From Streptomyces sp. NBC_01481 (GTDB lineage Bacteria; Actinomycetota; Actinomycetes; Streptomycetales; Streptomycetaceae): DNA of 64,000 nucleotides. The stretch covers positions 62,001 through 126,000 of the forward strand of contig NZ_JAPEPT010000002.1 in assembly GCF_026339995.1 (NCBI RefSeq). Direction: 5' to 3'. The position numbers and the translations under genes were made by a program. The notes below the pieces were generated by a model. The model had not been told where the DNA came from. It worked only from the letters and a program-made list of their open reading frames with translations, and did not search any database. This document shows, in pieces, positions 9,499 to 19,605 of this stretch (positions are counted from its first letter, which is position 1; the number at the start of each line of letters is the position of its first letter).

Positions 9499-10790
9499 GT
9501 TCCTCCTCCGGGGCGTTCGGCCGAGTCGGTCGGGGCCTCGTCGGCCTCGGGCCGCTCGGGTTCGTCGGGGGTGGGTTCGGACGGGGCCTGCTCTTCGGCG
9601 GCAGGGGCTGCCTGCGGCGCGGGGGTCGCCGGCTTTTCAGCGGTTGGCGGCGCGGGTGCCGTTGGCGCCGACGGCGCCTCGTTCCCGGTCGCCGGGACAG
9701 GCTGCTCCGGCTCGGGCGCCGGGACAGCCTGGTCCGGCTGCGGCTCCGGCTCGGGTGCCGGGGGCGCTTCGGTACCGGCCGCCGGGGCCGGGGCGGGCTG
9801 CTTCGGCTCGGGCGCGGGCGTCGGGCGGCCCTCCGTCGACGCGGGCTCAGCCGTGGCCGACTCGTCGAAGGCCGGGCGGGCGTGGTGCCAGGGGGCGTCC
9901 GGGGTGCCGGGGCGGGCTGCGGCGGCGGGCTGCTGGGAGGCCGAGCCCTCAGAGGCGGTGCGTGCGCGGCGGGGACGGGCGGCCGGAGCCTCGGGGTTTT
10001 CCGCACCGGCCGTCACCTCGGGCACAGCCGCGGCCTGCGACGCCGAGCCCTCCGAGACGCTGCGGGTGCGGCGCGGCGGGCGTTCCGCCGGCGCGGCCTC
10101 CTGCGAGGCCGCGCCCTCGGCGACGCTGCGGGTGCGGCGGGGCGGGCGTTCGCCGGGTGCGGCGGGCGCGCCCGCCGTGCGGGCTGCCCTCGCTGGGCGG
10201 GCCGGGGCCGGGGGGTGCTGGCCCTTGAGCGGGCCCCATTCGTTCGGGTCCGGGACGCCCGGCGGGAGCATCTGGCGACGCTTGGGGCCGCCGTGTTCCG
10301 ACTCCCCCGGCTCCTTCGCGCCCGGCCAGGCCTTCGCGACGCGGGCCGCCAGCACGAAGTCCTTGCGCAGCGGGTGCCCCTCGAAGCCTTCTGGGAGAAG
10401 CAGCGGGACGAGGTGCGGGTGATCGGTGAAGGTCACGCCGAACATCTCGTAGGTCTCACGCTCGTGCCAGGCGGCGCCCGCGTAGACCTCGACAGCCGAC
10501 GGGAGGGAGGCAGCGGCGTGCGGAACGGTGGTACGGATCAGCAGGCGGCGGACCGTTCCGCCGCCCAGCGCGACGACATGGGCGCAGACCCGGAAGCCCG
10601 TGCCCGGTTCGTCGACCGCGCTCAGCCAGTCGAAATACGTGCAGCCCAGCCCGTCGCGGGCGATCTCCAGCGCGGCGATCCAGGAGCCGGCGGGGACATC
10701 GACCGTGAGCAGGTCGTAGGCCCGCTCGGCGGTGGCTTCCTCGCCGAAGATCTCCGTAACGGCGTCGGGGAGTCGGTCGTAGGCGCTCAC
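9495..10790 (-). CDS. nuoC: NADH-quinone oxidoreductase subunit C with long repeat-containing tail, second complex
   Basis: Residues 1-190 are a NuoC (30 kDa) domain with the signature [18 protein letters not shown] and [10 protein letters not shown]. Residues 191-431 are an added Pro/Ala/Glu-rich, low-complexity tail, probably disordered, in which a basic-serine motif of the form RRxR[ST]x[AS]EG[AS]ASQ occurs three times (about 217-230, 238-252, 272-286). Usual NuoC length is 180-240, so the tail more than doubles it. It follows nuoB with a 4-bp overlap and precedes nuoH directly: no nuoD, E, F or G lies between them, unlike a standard operon. Confidence 0.93.
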   Translation of the reverse strand: MSAYDRLPDAVTEIFGEEATAERAYDLLTVDVPAGSWIAALEIARDGLGCTYFDWLSAVDEPGTGFRVCAHVVALGGGTVRRLLIRTTVPHAAASLPSAVEVYAGAAWHERETYEMFGVTFTDHPHLVPLLLPEGFEGHPLRKDFVLAARVAKAWPGAKEPGESEHGGPKRRQMLPPGVPDPNEWGPLKGQHPPAPARPARAARTAGAPAAPGERPPRRTRSVAEGAASQEAAPAERPPRRTRSVSEGSASQAAAVPEVTAGAENPEAPAARPRRARTASEGSASQQPAAAARPGTPDAPWHHARPAFDESATAEPASTEGRPTPAPEPKQPAPAPAAGTEAPPAPEPEPQPDQAVPAPEPEQPVPATGNEAPSAPTAPAPPTAEKPATPAPQAAPAAEEQAPSEPTPDEPERPEADEAPTDSAERPGGGT

Positions 10791-11392
10791 CGGTCACCTC
10801 CCGGCGCCGGCGGCGGGGTGACCAGACCGCTTTGCAGCTGATCGGCCGACGCCCGCGCGCCACCGTTTCCGTACCGCTCGCCGAGCGATTCGCGCGCGAT
10901 CTTCTCCTGCAGCTTCAGAATGCCCTGGAGCAGCGCCTCGGGCCGGGGCGGGCAGCCGGGCACATACACATCGACGGGGATGATCTGGTCGACGCCCTTG
11001 GTCACGGAGTACGAGTCCCAGTACGGGCCGCCGCAGTTGGAGCAGGCGCCGAAGGAGATCACGTACTTGGGCTCGGGCATCTGCTCGTACAGACGCTTGA
11101 CCGCCGGGGCCATCTTGTCCGTCACCGTGCCCGAGACGACCATCAGGTCGGCCTGGCGCGGGCCGGGCGCAAAGGGGATCACGCCGAGCCGGATGAAGTC
11201 GTGGCGCGCCATCGAGGCCGCGATGAACTCGATCGCGCAGCAGGCGAGCCCGAAGTTGAAGACCCAGAGGCTGTAGCGGCGACCCCAGTTGAGGACAACC
11301 TTCATGGGCTCCGGGGCCAGGCGTGACAGCACGCCCAGGCGTTGCGGCTCCGGCAGGAGCACGGGCTGGGCCTCGGGCCGGGTCACGTCCAT
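10787..11392 (-). CDS. nuoB: NADH-quinone oxidoreductase subunit B, second complex
   Basis: The 201-residue protein carries cluster N2 ligands: the tandem cysteines in [10 protein letters not shown], then a cysteine in [10 protein letters not shown] and one in VPGCPPRPE. These are the four conserved NuoB cysteine positions. The start ATG at 11392 lies 10 nt inside the end of nuoA and the stop overlaps nuoC by 4 bp. N2 normally sits at the NuoB/NuoD interface beside the quinone; here no NuoD is encoded in the same operon, so NuoD must come from the other cluster or the complex works without one. Confidence 0.95.
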   Translation of the reverse strand: MDVTRPEAQPVLLPEPQRLGVLSRLAPEPMKVVLNWGRRYSLWVFNFGLACCAIEFIAASMARHDFIRLGVIPFAPGPRQADLMVVSGTVTDKMAPAVKRLYEQMPEPKYVISFGACSNCGGPYWDSYSVTKGVDQIIPVDVYVPGCPPRPEALLQGILKLQEKIARESLGERYGNGGARASADQLQSGLVTPPPAPGGDR

Positions 11393-11781
11393 GCCAGGAC
11401 GCCCTTCTTCCATGCGTAGAGCAGTCCCACGGCCAGGAAGCCGAGGAAGATGAACATCTCCACAAGCGTCGTCGCGCCGTATCCCGCCGCGGCGAAGACC
11501 GTGGCCCAAGGGAAGAGGAAGATCGAGTCGACGGCGAAGATCACGTACAGAAAGGCGTACACGTAGTAGCGGACCTGGGTGTGCGCCCAGCCCTCGCCGA
11601 CGGGGTCGACGCCGCACTCGTACGTCAGCATCTTTTCCCGCGTGGGCACCACGGGCCGCAGCAGCCGGCCTGCCCCGAAGGCCACGGCCACGAACAGCAC
11701 GCCGATCAACGCGAGCAGTCCGACGACCGAATAGCTCTCGAAATAGTCCGCCGCGAGCACGGCCACGGTCGGTTCCGGCAC
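11383..11781 (-). CDS. nuoA: NADH-quinone oxidoreductase subunit A, second complex; first gene of operon
   Basis: The 132-residue, three-TM subunit has the NuoA motif YECGVDPVG in the first cytoplasmic loop (with the conserved Cys) and [20 protein letters not shown] in TM2 with its acidic residue. It is the promoter-proximal gene of the ten-gene minus-strand operon ending at nuoN. About 200 bp separate it from the divergently transcribed sensor kinase gene; that spacer contains a direct repeat of GATCTGTTC. Confidence 0.94.
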   Translation of the reverse strand: MPEPTVAVLAADYFESYSVVGLLALIGVLFVAVAFGAGRLLRPVVPTREKMLTYECGVDPVGEGWAHTQVRYYVYAFLYVIFAVDSIFLFPWATVFAAAGYGATTLVEMFIFLGFLAVGLLYAWKKGVLAWT

Positions 11782-11818
11782 GTCTGCCCTCGCTCCCTGA
11801 ACCTCGAACCTCGTTGGC

Positions 11819-11836
11819 GATCTGTTCGATCTGTTC
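11819..11836. promoter_or_regulatory. Tandem 9-bp direct repeat in the divergent nuoA/sensor-kinase spacer
   Basis: GATCTGTTC occurs twice head to tail and a third partial match (GACGATCT) follows at once. The element lies 38-55 bp upstream of the partial-complex nuoA. A possible minus-strand -10 box TAGACT is at 11865-11860, which would place the repeat downstream of the start point in the leader. Direct repeats of this kind are often response-regulator or repressor sites, but no binding protein can be named from sequence. Confidence 0.4.
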
Positions 11837-11981
11837 GACGATCTATCTCTACGAACGGGAGTCTAGGCCCTGCTAAAGGGACCGTAAGCAGTCGAGTGGC
11901 ACATCAGGTGGGGTTATCCCTACTACATCCCACCCATGAACCCCATGGCGTGCGGCGACCCGGCCCGGCAGGCTGGGCGCC

Positions 11982-13157
11982 ATGACCGCGAGCATCACCG
12001 CACCCGACGACGACCGGCCGCCGGCCGCGCGCTTCGCCTTCGACCGCCACACCTGGAAGGAGATCGCCCATCTCCTCTCCAATCTGCCCGCCGCGCTGAT
12101 CGGCTTTGTGTACGTGGCGGTCATGATCTCCACCGGTGCGGGGCTGTCGGTGACCGTGATCGGTCTGCCGCTCCTCGCCTTCGGGCTCGCGGGTGCGCGC
12201 CTGCTCGGCCGGTCGGAACGGGGCCGGGCACGGGCACTGCTCGGCGTACGGATCGACGAGCCGAGCCCCTTGCACGGCCCGCACCACCGGGACGGGCTCT
12301 TCCCCTGGCTGTGGGCAAGCCTCAAGGATCCGGTGGCCTGGCGGTCGGTGCTGTACTCCTTCATACGGCTGCCGTGGGGGGTACTGACCTTCAGCGTGAC
12401 GCTGGTGAGCCTGTTCGTGCTCTGGCCCGTACTCCCTTTCATCGCGCGCGGTCTGGCCAACGCGGACCGGGCGATGGTCCGTGGACTGCTCGCGCCCTCC
12501 GACGAACTGGAGCGACGCATCGCGGAACTGGAGTCGGACCGGGGGGTCGTCGTCGACACGGCCGCCGCGGATCTGCGGCGCATCGAGCGCGATCTGCACG
12601 ACGGTGCCCAGGCCCGCCTCGTCGCCCTCGCGATGGGGCTCGGTCTCGCCAAGGAGAAGCTGCTGGAGGACCCCGACACTGCGGCGGCGATGGTGGACGA
12701 GGCGCACGGCGAGGTGAAGCTCGCGCTGCAGGAGCTGCGCGATCTGGCGCGCGGGATCCATCCCGCCGTACTGACAGACCGCGGGCTCGACGCGGCGCTC
12801 TCGTCGGTCGCCTCGCGCTGCACGGCGCCGGTCAAGGTGACCGTCGACCTGACGGAGAGGCCCGCCGCGGCGATCGAGGGCATCGCCTACTTCACCGTCT
12901 CCGAGCTCCTGCAGAACGTCAGCAAGCACGCGCAGGCGAAGAGCGTCGCCGTGGATGTGTGGCGGGCGAACGACCGGCTGCTGATCCAGGTCACCGACGA
13001 CGGGCGCGGGGGCGCGCGGCTGGACGGGGGCACGGGCATGTCCGGCCTGGCGGAGAGGCTGGGGGCGGTGGACGGGCTGTTCGTGCTGGACTCACCGGTG
13101 GGGGGGCCGACGGTGGTGACGGCGGAGCTGCCGTGGAGGAGGCGGGCGGAGGGGTGA
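11982..13157 (+). CDS. Sensor histidine kinase with N-terminal membrane sensor domain (first of two paralogues)
   Basis: The 391-residue membrane kinase has an N-terminal 'putative sensor' domain (about 25-175) with several TM segments. Next come the HisKA_3 phosphoacceptor RDLHDGAQ (His206) and an HATPase domain with the N box LLQNVSKHA, G1 DDGRGG and G2 GMSGLAERL. It is NarL/DesK-type, so its partner should be a LuxR-type response regulator; the gene at 15.3 kb is the obvious candidate. It is close in sequence to the kinase at 13.8 kb, the kinase core being nearly identical, which shows a local duplication. Stimulus unknown. Confidence 0.92.
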   Translation: MTASITAPDDDRPPAARFAFDRHTWKEIAHLLSNLPAALIGFVYVAVMISTGAGLSVTVIGLPLLAFGLAGARLLGRSERGRARALLGVRIDEPSPLHGPHHRDGLFPWLWASLKDPVAWRSVLYSFIRLPWGVLTFSVTLVSLFVLWPVLPFIARGLANADRAMVRGLLAPSDELERRIAELESDRGVVVDTAAADLRRIERDLHDGAQARLVALAMGLGLAKEKLLEDPDTAAAMVDEAHGEVKLALQELRDLARGIHPAVLTDRGLDAALSSVASRCTAPVKVTVDLTERPAAAIEGIAYFTVSELLQNVSKHAQAKSVAVDVWRANDRLLIQVTDDGRGGARLDGGTGMSGLAERLGAVDGLFVLDSPVGGPTVVTAELPWRRRAEG

Positions 13158-13164
13158 GGCGGGG

Positions 13165-13225
13165 GTTGTTCCCCCACCCCGCCCCTTCCCGAAACTGGGG
13201 CTTCGCCCCAGACCCGTGGGGCGTG
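13165..13225. repeat. Half copy of a dispersed Streptomyces-type intergenic repeat
   Basis: The block CCCCACCCCGCCCCTTCCCG followed by AACTGGGGCTTCGCCCCAG and ACCC matches, on the opposite strand, the right arm of the large palindromic repeat at 38.9-39.06 kb. It starts 8 nt after the stop codon of the upstream kinase gene, the usual position for this type of element at gene ends. Confidence 0.7.
13195..13211 (+). terminator. Stem-loop downstream of the first sensor kinase
   Basis: CTGGGGC-TTC-GCCCCAG forms a perfect 7-bp stem with a three-base loop about 38 nt after the stop codon. It lies inside the dispersed repeat and has no U-tract, as is common for Streptomyces terminators. Confidence 0.5.
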
Positions 13226-13574
13226 GCGGGCGCTGGCGCCCCCGTACCCCTGCTGCTCCGACGGCTTCGCCGCGGAGCGGGACACCACACGGGGTTGACC
13301 CCGTAGGCGCGCTCCGCACCTGTTCACGTGCGACATGGCCGCAGGGCCGACGCCCGCACCCCACGCCCGCGGGAGCCGCGAGCGTGCCCGACGCTGGTCG
13401 GGCGCGGGTCGGGCGCGGGTCCAGCCGCTACGTGGGCCAGCCCGCGCCGCCCCGGCGGGGGCGGGTGGGAGAGGTACGTGGGGGCTGACGCCCCCACGCA
13501 CCCACGCCCCCGGGCTCCAGCGGCTCCGCCGCGGAGACGCAGACCCCACCCCGGCAGCTCCGCCGCGGAGAATG

Positions 13575-13727
13575 AACGCAGGGGCCGGCGCACCGACCGA
13601 GCGTGCGCCGCTTCGCGCCACGGGCCCGACCCGCCGTGGACCACCGCCCAACGCAGGGGCCGGCGCCCCGACCCGAGCTTGCGGCAGGCTTCGCGCAGCG
13701 ACCCGACCCGCCCGTGGACCACCGCCC
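13575..13727. repeat. Tandem direct repeat, two units of 75 and 78 bp
   Basis: Unit 1 (13575-13649) and unit 2 (13650-13727) both start AACGCAGGGGCCGGCG, share CGACC and GCTTCGCGC blocks in the middle, and end GTGGACCACCGCCC. The units differ by a few substitutions and a 3-bp length change. No coding function is visible. Confidence 0.75.
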
Positions 13728-13817
13728 CCGGAAACCCCCACGGTAGGGAAAACCCCCCTCCCAACACGGTGCCCCTCCTCATGGCGCCCCCGCTCCCCCG
13801 GGGCCCACGCTTGACCC

Positions 13818-15164
13818 ATGACAGCCCGCATCGCAGAACGGACGACCCCGATGGCCACCGAATACGGATCCGAGCGCCGGGAGCACTTCCTTCCCGCCGC
13901 TCTGCGCGCGCCGCTCGAAGGGCGGACCTGGCGGGAGTTCGGCTATCTGTTGCTGAGTCTGCCGATCAGCATCGTCTTCTTCACCTTTGCCGTCACCGGC
14001 GTCTCGCTCGGCGCGGGCCTGCTCATCACCTTCCTCGGGATTCCGGTCCTGGCCGCCGGGCTGGCCGGGTGCCGGGGGCTCGGCGCGATGGAGCGGGCGC
14101 GGGCGCGGGCGCTGCTAGGGCTCGAGGTCGGGAATCCGGATCCGATACGGGCCCGGAAGGGCGGGCTGATGTCCTGGGTCGGCGCCGTCCTCAAGAGCGG
14201 GGCGTCCTGGCGGCATCTGCTCTACGCGCTGCTGCACTTCCCATGGGCAATCTTCGCCTTCGTCGTCTCGGTCACCTTCTGGGTGAACGCCTGGGCCCTG
14301 CTCACGTATCCGCTGTGGCACTGGACCTTCCCGCGCTACCTCGACCAGCCGGGCATCTCTCTCTACGGCGACAGCGACGGCAACCAGCTCTATATCGACA
14401 CCCCCTTCGAGATCGGCTCCACGGCCGCCGTCGGCCTGGTACTGGTCCTCGTGAGTCCTTGGGTGATCCGCGCTCTCGTCTCCTTCGACCGGGTGATGGT
14501 CACCGGGCTGCTCGGGCCCTCCACGCTGGCCACCCGCGTCGTCGAGCTGGAGTCGGACCGCGGCGTGGTCGTCGACAGGGCGGCCGCCGATCTGCGGCGT
14601 ATCGAGCGCGATCTGCACGACGGCGCCCAGGCCCGCCTCGTCGCCCTGGCCATGGATCTGGGGCTCGCCAAGGAGAAGCTGGCCGAGGATCCGGACGCGG
14701 CCGCGCGCATGGTGGACGAGGCGCACGGCGAGGTGAAGGTGGCGCTGCAGGAGCTGCGCGATCTGGCTCGCGGCATCCATCCCGCAGTACTGACCGACCG
14801 CGGGCTGGACGCCGCCCTCTCCGCCGTCGCCTCGCGCTGCACGGTCCCGGTGACGGTCGAGGTGGACCTGCCCGCCAGGCCCGCCCCCGCCATCGAGGGG
14901 ATCGCCTATTTCACCGTCTCCGAGCTGCTGCAGAACGTCAGCAAGCACGCGCAGGCGAGCCGCGCCACGGTCGACGTCTGGCGCTCACAGGACCGCCTGA
15001 TGCTGCAGGTCACCGACAACGGCCGGGGCGGCGCCGACCTCAGTGCGGGCAGCGGTCTCGCGGGCCTGGCGGAGCGGCTGGACGCGGTGGACGGGATCCT
15101 GGCTCTGGACTCCCCGGCCGGCGGTCCGACGACGGTGACCGCCGAGCTTCCCTGGCGTGGCTGA
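13818..15164 (+). CDS. Sensor histidine kinase with N-terminal membrane sensor domain (second paralogue)
   Basis: The 448-residue paralogue has the same order of parts: sensor domain with TM segments (about 40-235), RDLHDGAQ phosphoacceptor (His267), N box LLQNVSKHA, G1 DNGRGG and G2 GLAGLAERL. Compared with the first kinase it has about 60 extra residues in the sensor domain (a soluble loop around 170-200), so it probably senses something different while sharing output. An alternative ATG lies at 13851. It ends 116 bp before the response regulator gene and is the more likely operon partner. Confidence 0.92.
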   Translation: MTARIAERTTPMATEYGSERREHFLPAALRAPLEGRTWREFGYLLLSLPISIVFFTFAVTGVSLGAGLLITFLGIPVLAAGLAGCRGLGAMERARARALLGLEVGNPDPIRARKGGLMSWVGAVLKSGASWRHLLYALLHFPWAIFAFVVSVTFWVNAWALLTYPLWHWTFPRYLDQPGISLYGDSDGNQLYIDTPFEIGSTAAVGLVLVLVSPWVIRALVSFDRVMVTGLLGPSTLATRVVELESDRGVVVDRAAADLRRIERDLHDGAQARLVALAMDLGLAKEKLAEDPDAAARMVDEAHGEVKVALQELRDLARGIHPAVLTDRGLDAALSAVASRCTVPVTVEVDLPARPAPAIEGIAYFTVSELLQNVSKHAQASRATVDVWRSQDRLMLQVTDNGRGGADLSAGSGLAGLAERLDAVDGILALDSPAGGPTTVTAELPWRG

Positions 15165-15280
15165 TCTGCCCCCAATCTCCCGATCCGTCGATTCTCCCGG
15201 CCAGGGCACAGTCGGGTCCCATACTGGGATGCTTGTAGGTGCACGGGTGGGACACAGATCGACATGGGGGCTTCAGGGTT

Positions 15281-15952
15281 GTGGAGGACAGGGTGCGGGT
15301 GGTCATCGCCGAGGACTCAGTGCTGCTTCGGGAGGGCCTGACCCGGCTGCTGACCGACCGCGGGCACGATGTGGTCGCCGGCGTGGGGGACGCCGAGGCG
15401 CTGATCAAGACGATCGGTGATCTCGCGGCGCAGGAGTCGCTGCCCGATGTCGTGGTCGCGGACGTGCGGATGCCGCCCACACATACGGATGAGGGTGTAC
15501 GGGCGGCGGTGCAGCTGCGCCGGGAGCATCCGGGGATCGGGGTGCTGGTCCTTTCGCAGTACGTCGAGGAGCAGTACGCCACCGAGCTGCTGGCGGGCAG
15601 CAGCCGCGGCGTGGGCTATCTGCTCAAGGACCGGGTGGCCGAGGTGCGTGAGTTCGTGGACGCCGTGGTGCGGGTGGCCCGGGGCGGCACCGCGCTGGAC
15701 CCCGAGGTCGTGGCGCAGCTGCTGGGCCGCAGCCGTAAGCAGGATGTGCTGGCAAATCTCACCCCGCGCGAGCGTGAGGTCCTGGGCCTGATGGCCGAGG
15801 GACGTACGAATTCAGCGATCGCCAAGCAGTTGGTGGTGAGCGACGGCGCGGTGGAGAAGCATGTCAGCAACATCTTTCTGAAGCTCGGGCTGTCCCCCAG
15901 CGACGGGGATCACCGGCGTGTACTGGCGGTGTTGACCTACCTGAACTCGTAA
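15281..15952 (+). CDS. LuxR/NarL-family response regulator
   Basis: The 223-residue regulator has a receiver domain (acidic pocket at E11/D12, phosphoacceptor Asp61 in VVADVRMPP, lysine in GYLLKDR). A C-terminal LuxR helix-turn-helix follows, with LTPREREVLGLMAEGRTNSA and VEKHVSNIF. Start choice: a GTG at 15239 opens the frame. I prefer the GTG at 15281, which gives VEDRVRVVIAEDS; a further GTG at 15293 has GGAGG 5 nt upstream and is also possible. It is the only regulator beside two kinases, so both may phosphorylate it. Its targets are unknown; neighbouring nuo and kor operons are candidates. Confidence 0.92.
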   Translation: MEDRVRVVIAEDSVLLREGLTRLLTDRGHDVVAGVGDAEALIKTIGDLAAQESLPDVVVADVRMPPTHTDEGVRAAVQLRREHPGIGVLVLSQYVEEQYATELLAGSSRGVGYLLKDRVAEVREFVDAVVRVARGGTALDPEVVAQLLGRSRKQDVLANLTPREREVLGLMAEGRTNSAIAKQLVVSDGAVEKHVSNIFLKLGLSPSDGDHRRVLAVLTYLNS

Positions 15953-15956
15953 TTGA

Positions 15957-15971
15957 CTGACACTCTGTCAG
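15957..15971. promoter_or_regulatory. Short inverted repeat in the leader region of korA
   Basis: CTGACA-CTC-TGTCAG is a perfect 6-bp inverted repeat starting 4 bp after the response regulator stop and about 230 bp upstream of korA. The 249-bp spacer (15953-16201) has no other gene; the repeat could be an operator or a weak terminator. Confidence 0.3.
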
Positions 15972-16201
15972 ATATTGAGCGGGTCGTTAGTCCCAGAACC
16001 AAAGTATGAATGGGGAGCGTCTTACAGGAAGGACCCGGGGGGCGAACGAAATATGGCAAACCAGGGCGCCGGGAAGTCTCAAAAGGATGTCCGGCATATG
16101 AGCGGTCCAGGGAAGGCGACCCTTACGGACGTAGGGTGGCTAATGGGACGGCCGGTGGGCCGACCGGGCCCGAGCAGCCGCCTCGAGGGAGGTCCAGTTC
16201 A

Positions 16202-18143
16202 GTGACCAGCCAGGTCAGTAGCCCAGCCGAGCAGGCCGATGAGGCCGATGACGAGTCCAATGAGGCTCTTGTCGGGGAACAGCGCAAGCCCGCCGGCAAC
16301 AAGGAGATCCGCCGACTGGACCGGGTGATCATCCGCTTCGCGGGTGACTCCGGTGACGGGATGCAGCTCACGGGTGACCGGTTCACCTCGGAGACAGCGT
16401 CGTTCGGGAACGACCTGTCGACGCTGCCGAACTTCCCCGCCGAGATCCGGGCCCCGGCCGGCACCCTGCCCGGGGTTTCCAGCTTCCAGCTGCACTTCGC
16501 CGACCACGACATCCTGACCCCCGGCGACGCGCCGAACGTGCTGGTGGCGATGAACCCGGCCGCCCTGAAGGCCAACATCGGCGACGTGCCGCGCGGCGGC
16601 GAGATCATTGTCAACACGGACGAATTCGCCAAGCGGGCGATGGCCAAGGTCGGCTACGACACCTCCCCGCTGGAGGACGGCTCGCTGGACGCCTACCACG
16701 TCCACCCCGTGCCGCTGACGACGATGACCATTGAGGCGCTCAAGGACTTCGGGCTGTCCCGCAAGGAGGCCGAGCGCAGCAAGAACATGTTCGCGCTGGG
16801 GCTGCTGTCGTGGATGTACCACCGCCCCACCGAGGGCACCGAGACGTTCCTGCGGACCAAGTTCGCCAAGAAGCCGACCATCGCGGAGGCGAACATCGCC
16901 GCGTTCTGGGCGGGCTGGAACTTCGGCGAGACGACCGAGGACTTCGCCGTGTCCTACGAGGTCGCCCCGGCCAGCACGGCCTTCCCGACCGGCACGTACC
17001 GCAATATTTCCGGGAACCTGGCCCTGTCGTACGGGCTGATCGCCGCGAGCAAGCAGGCCGATCTGCCGCTGTATCTGGGCTCGTATCCGATCACGCCGGC
17101 CTCCGACATCCTGCACGAGCTGTCCAAGCACAAGAATTTCGGGGTACGCACCTTCCAGGCCGAGGACGAGATCGCCGGGATCGGTGCGGCGCTGGGCGCG
17201 GCGTTCGGCGGGGCGCTGGGGGTGACCACCACCTCCGGGCCGGGTGTGGCACTGAAGTCCGAGACGATCGGGCTTGCGGTCTCGCTGGAGCTGCCGCTGC
17301 TGGTGGTGGACATTCAGCGCGGCGGGCCCTCGACCGGGCTGCCGACCAAGACCGAGCAGGCCGATCTGCTGCAGGCGATGTTCGGCCGCAACGGTGAGGC
17401 GCCGGTGCCGATCGTGGCGCCGCGGACGCCTGCGGACTGTTTCGACGCCGCTCTGGAGGCCGCCCGGATCGCCATCACCTACCGGACTCCGGTGATGCTG
17501 CTGTCGGACGGCTATCTGGCCAACGGCTCCGAGCCGTGGCGGATCCCCGACGTGGACGAGCTGCCCGATCTGCGAGTTCAGTTCGCCACCGGCCCCAACC
17601 ACACCCTGCCCGACGGCAGCGAAGTCTTCTGGCCCTACAAGCGCGACCCCAAGACGCTGGCGCGGCCGTGGGCGGTGCCCGGCACGCCGGGGCTGGAGCA
17701 CCGGGTCGGCGGGATCGAGAAGCAGGACGGCACCGGCAACATCTCCTACGACCCGGCCAACCACGACTTCATGGTCCGTATCCGCCAGGCCAAGATCGAC
17801 GGCATCGAGGTCCCGGACCTGACCGTGGACGACCCGGACTCGGCCCGCACCCTGGTGCTCGGCTGGGGCTCCACCTACGGCCCCATCACCGCCGCCGTCC
17901 GCCGCCTGCGCGCCGCCGGGCTGCCCATCGCCCAGGCGCATCTGCGCCACCTCAACCCCTTCCCGAGGAATCTTGGAGAGGTTCTGGGGCGTTACGAGAA
18001 GGTAGTGGTACCGGAGATGAACCTCGGCCAGCTCGCCACCCTGATCCGGGCGAGATATCTGGTCGACGCGCACAGCTACAACCAGGTCAACGGCATGCCG
18101 TTCAAGGCCGAGCAGCTGGCCACGGCTCTCAAGGAGGCCATCA

Positions 18144-18151
<8 letters not shown>
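16202..18151 (+). CDS. korA: 2-oxoacid:ferredoxin oxidoreductase, alpha subunit (with fused gamma domain)
   Basis: The 649-residue protein joins an N-terminal gamma domain (DRVIIRFAGDSGDGMQLTGD, about 40-220) to the alpha/pyrimidine-binding domain (GSYPITPASDILHELSKH, then EDEIAGIGAALGAAFGG) and the C-terminal domain II. This is the two-subunit, oxygen-tolerant type found in Mycobacterium and Streptomyces. With KorB it converts 2-oxoglutarate plus CoA to succinyl-CoA and CO2, reducing ferredoxin. The start is the GTG at 16202 with GGGAGG 9 nt before it; the frame is open further upstream without a good ribosome site. Exact substrate (2-oxoglutarate or pyruvate) is inferred from family. Confidence 0.93.
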
Positions 18152-19193
<1,042 letters not shown>

Positions 19194-19213
19194 CGTACGG
19201 CTGAGCCACCGAG

Positions 19214-19242
19214 GCCCGGACCTCCCCTCAGGAGGTCCGGGC
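19214..19242. terminator. Bidirectional terminator between korB and the HxlR regulator
   Basis: GCCCGGACCTCC-CCTCA-GGAGGTCCGGGC makes a perfect 12-bp stem with a 5-base loop 21 nt after the korB stop. It also includes the stop codon and last codons of the convergent HxlR gene. Confidence 0.85.
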
Positions 19243-19602
19243 TTCGTCGTACGCGGTACGCGCGGCAAGGACCTCGTCCGTCCGCTTCTCCGTCCAGCGG
19301 GCCAGGCCCCACACCTGCTCGGCGGCCTCCTTGCCGAGCCCGGTCAGCGAATAGTCGACGCGCGGCGGGATCACCGGCTTGGCGTCGCGGTGCACAAAGC
19401 CGTCGCGCTCCAGCGTCTGGAGGGTCTGGGCAAGCATCTTCTCGCTGACGCCGCCGACCTCGCGGCGCAGCTCGCTGAAGCGGTACGAGCGCTCCAGCAG
19501 TGCGGCGAGAACGAGCACGCCCCAGCGGCTGGTGACGTGCTCAAGGATCAGACGCGAGGGGCACATCGCCTGATTGACGTCGGGGTCTCTCCTTACGGCC
19601 AT
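19228..19602 (-). CDS. HxlR-family transcriptional regulator
   Basis: The 124-residue winged-helix protein has the HxlR pattern: CPSRLILEHVTSRWGVLVLA, then FSELRREVGGVSEKMLAQTL and LERDGFVHRD, with PPRVDYSLTGLGKE. The single N-terminal cysteine (Cys14, in AMCPSR) is at the position used as a redox/electrophile sensor in YodB/QorR-type members. It diverges from a QorB-like oxidoreductase gene with a 93-bp shared spacer holding an inverted repeat, the usual arrangement for a repressor of a quinone-stress gene. Confidence 0.92.
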   Translation of the reverse strand: MAVRRDPDVNQAMCPSRLILEHVTSRWGVLVLAALLERSYRFSELRREVGGVSEKMLAQTLQTLERDGFVHRDAKPVIPPRVDYSLTGLGKEAAEQVWGLARWTEKRTDEVLAARTAYDEARTS

Positions 19603-19605
19603 GCC

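Larger units (their letters stand above)
13158..13817. other. 660-bp gene-free repeat-rich spacer between the two sensor kinase genes
   Basis: No open frame here has a believable start, ribosome site or domain; the frames that cross it are GC-skew artefacts. It begins with half of a dispersed intergenic repeat that contains a hairpin. It continues with several copies of a CTCCGCCGCGGAG-like palindrome (near 13260, 13523 and 13558) and ends with a tandem duplication of a 75-78 bp unit. It may be a recombination scar left by duplication of the kinase gene. Confidence 0.6.

Noticed and set aside
15953..16201. N-terminal extension of korA back to 16010
   Set aside because: The frame is open, but residues before the GTG at 16202 are Gly/Arg-rich without similarity, and GGGAGG precedes 16202 at 9 nt.
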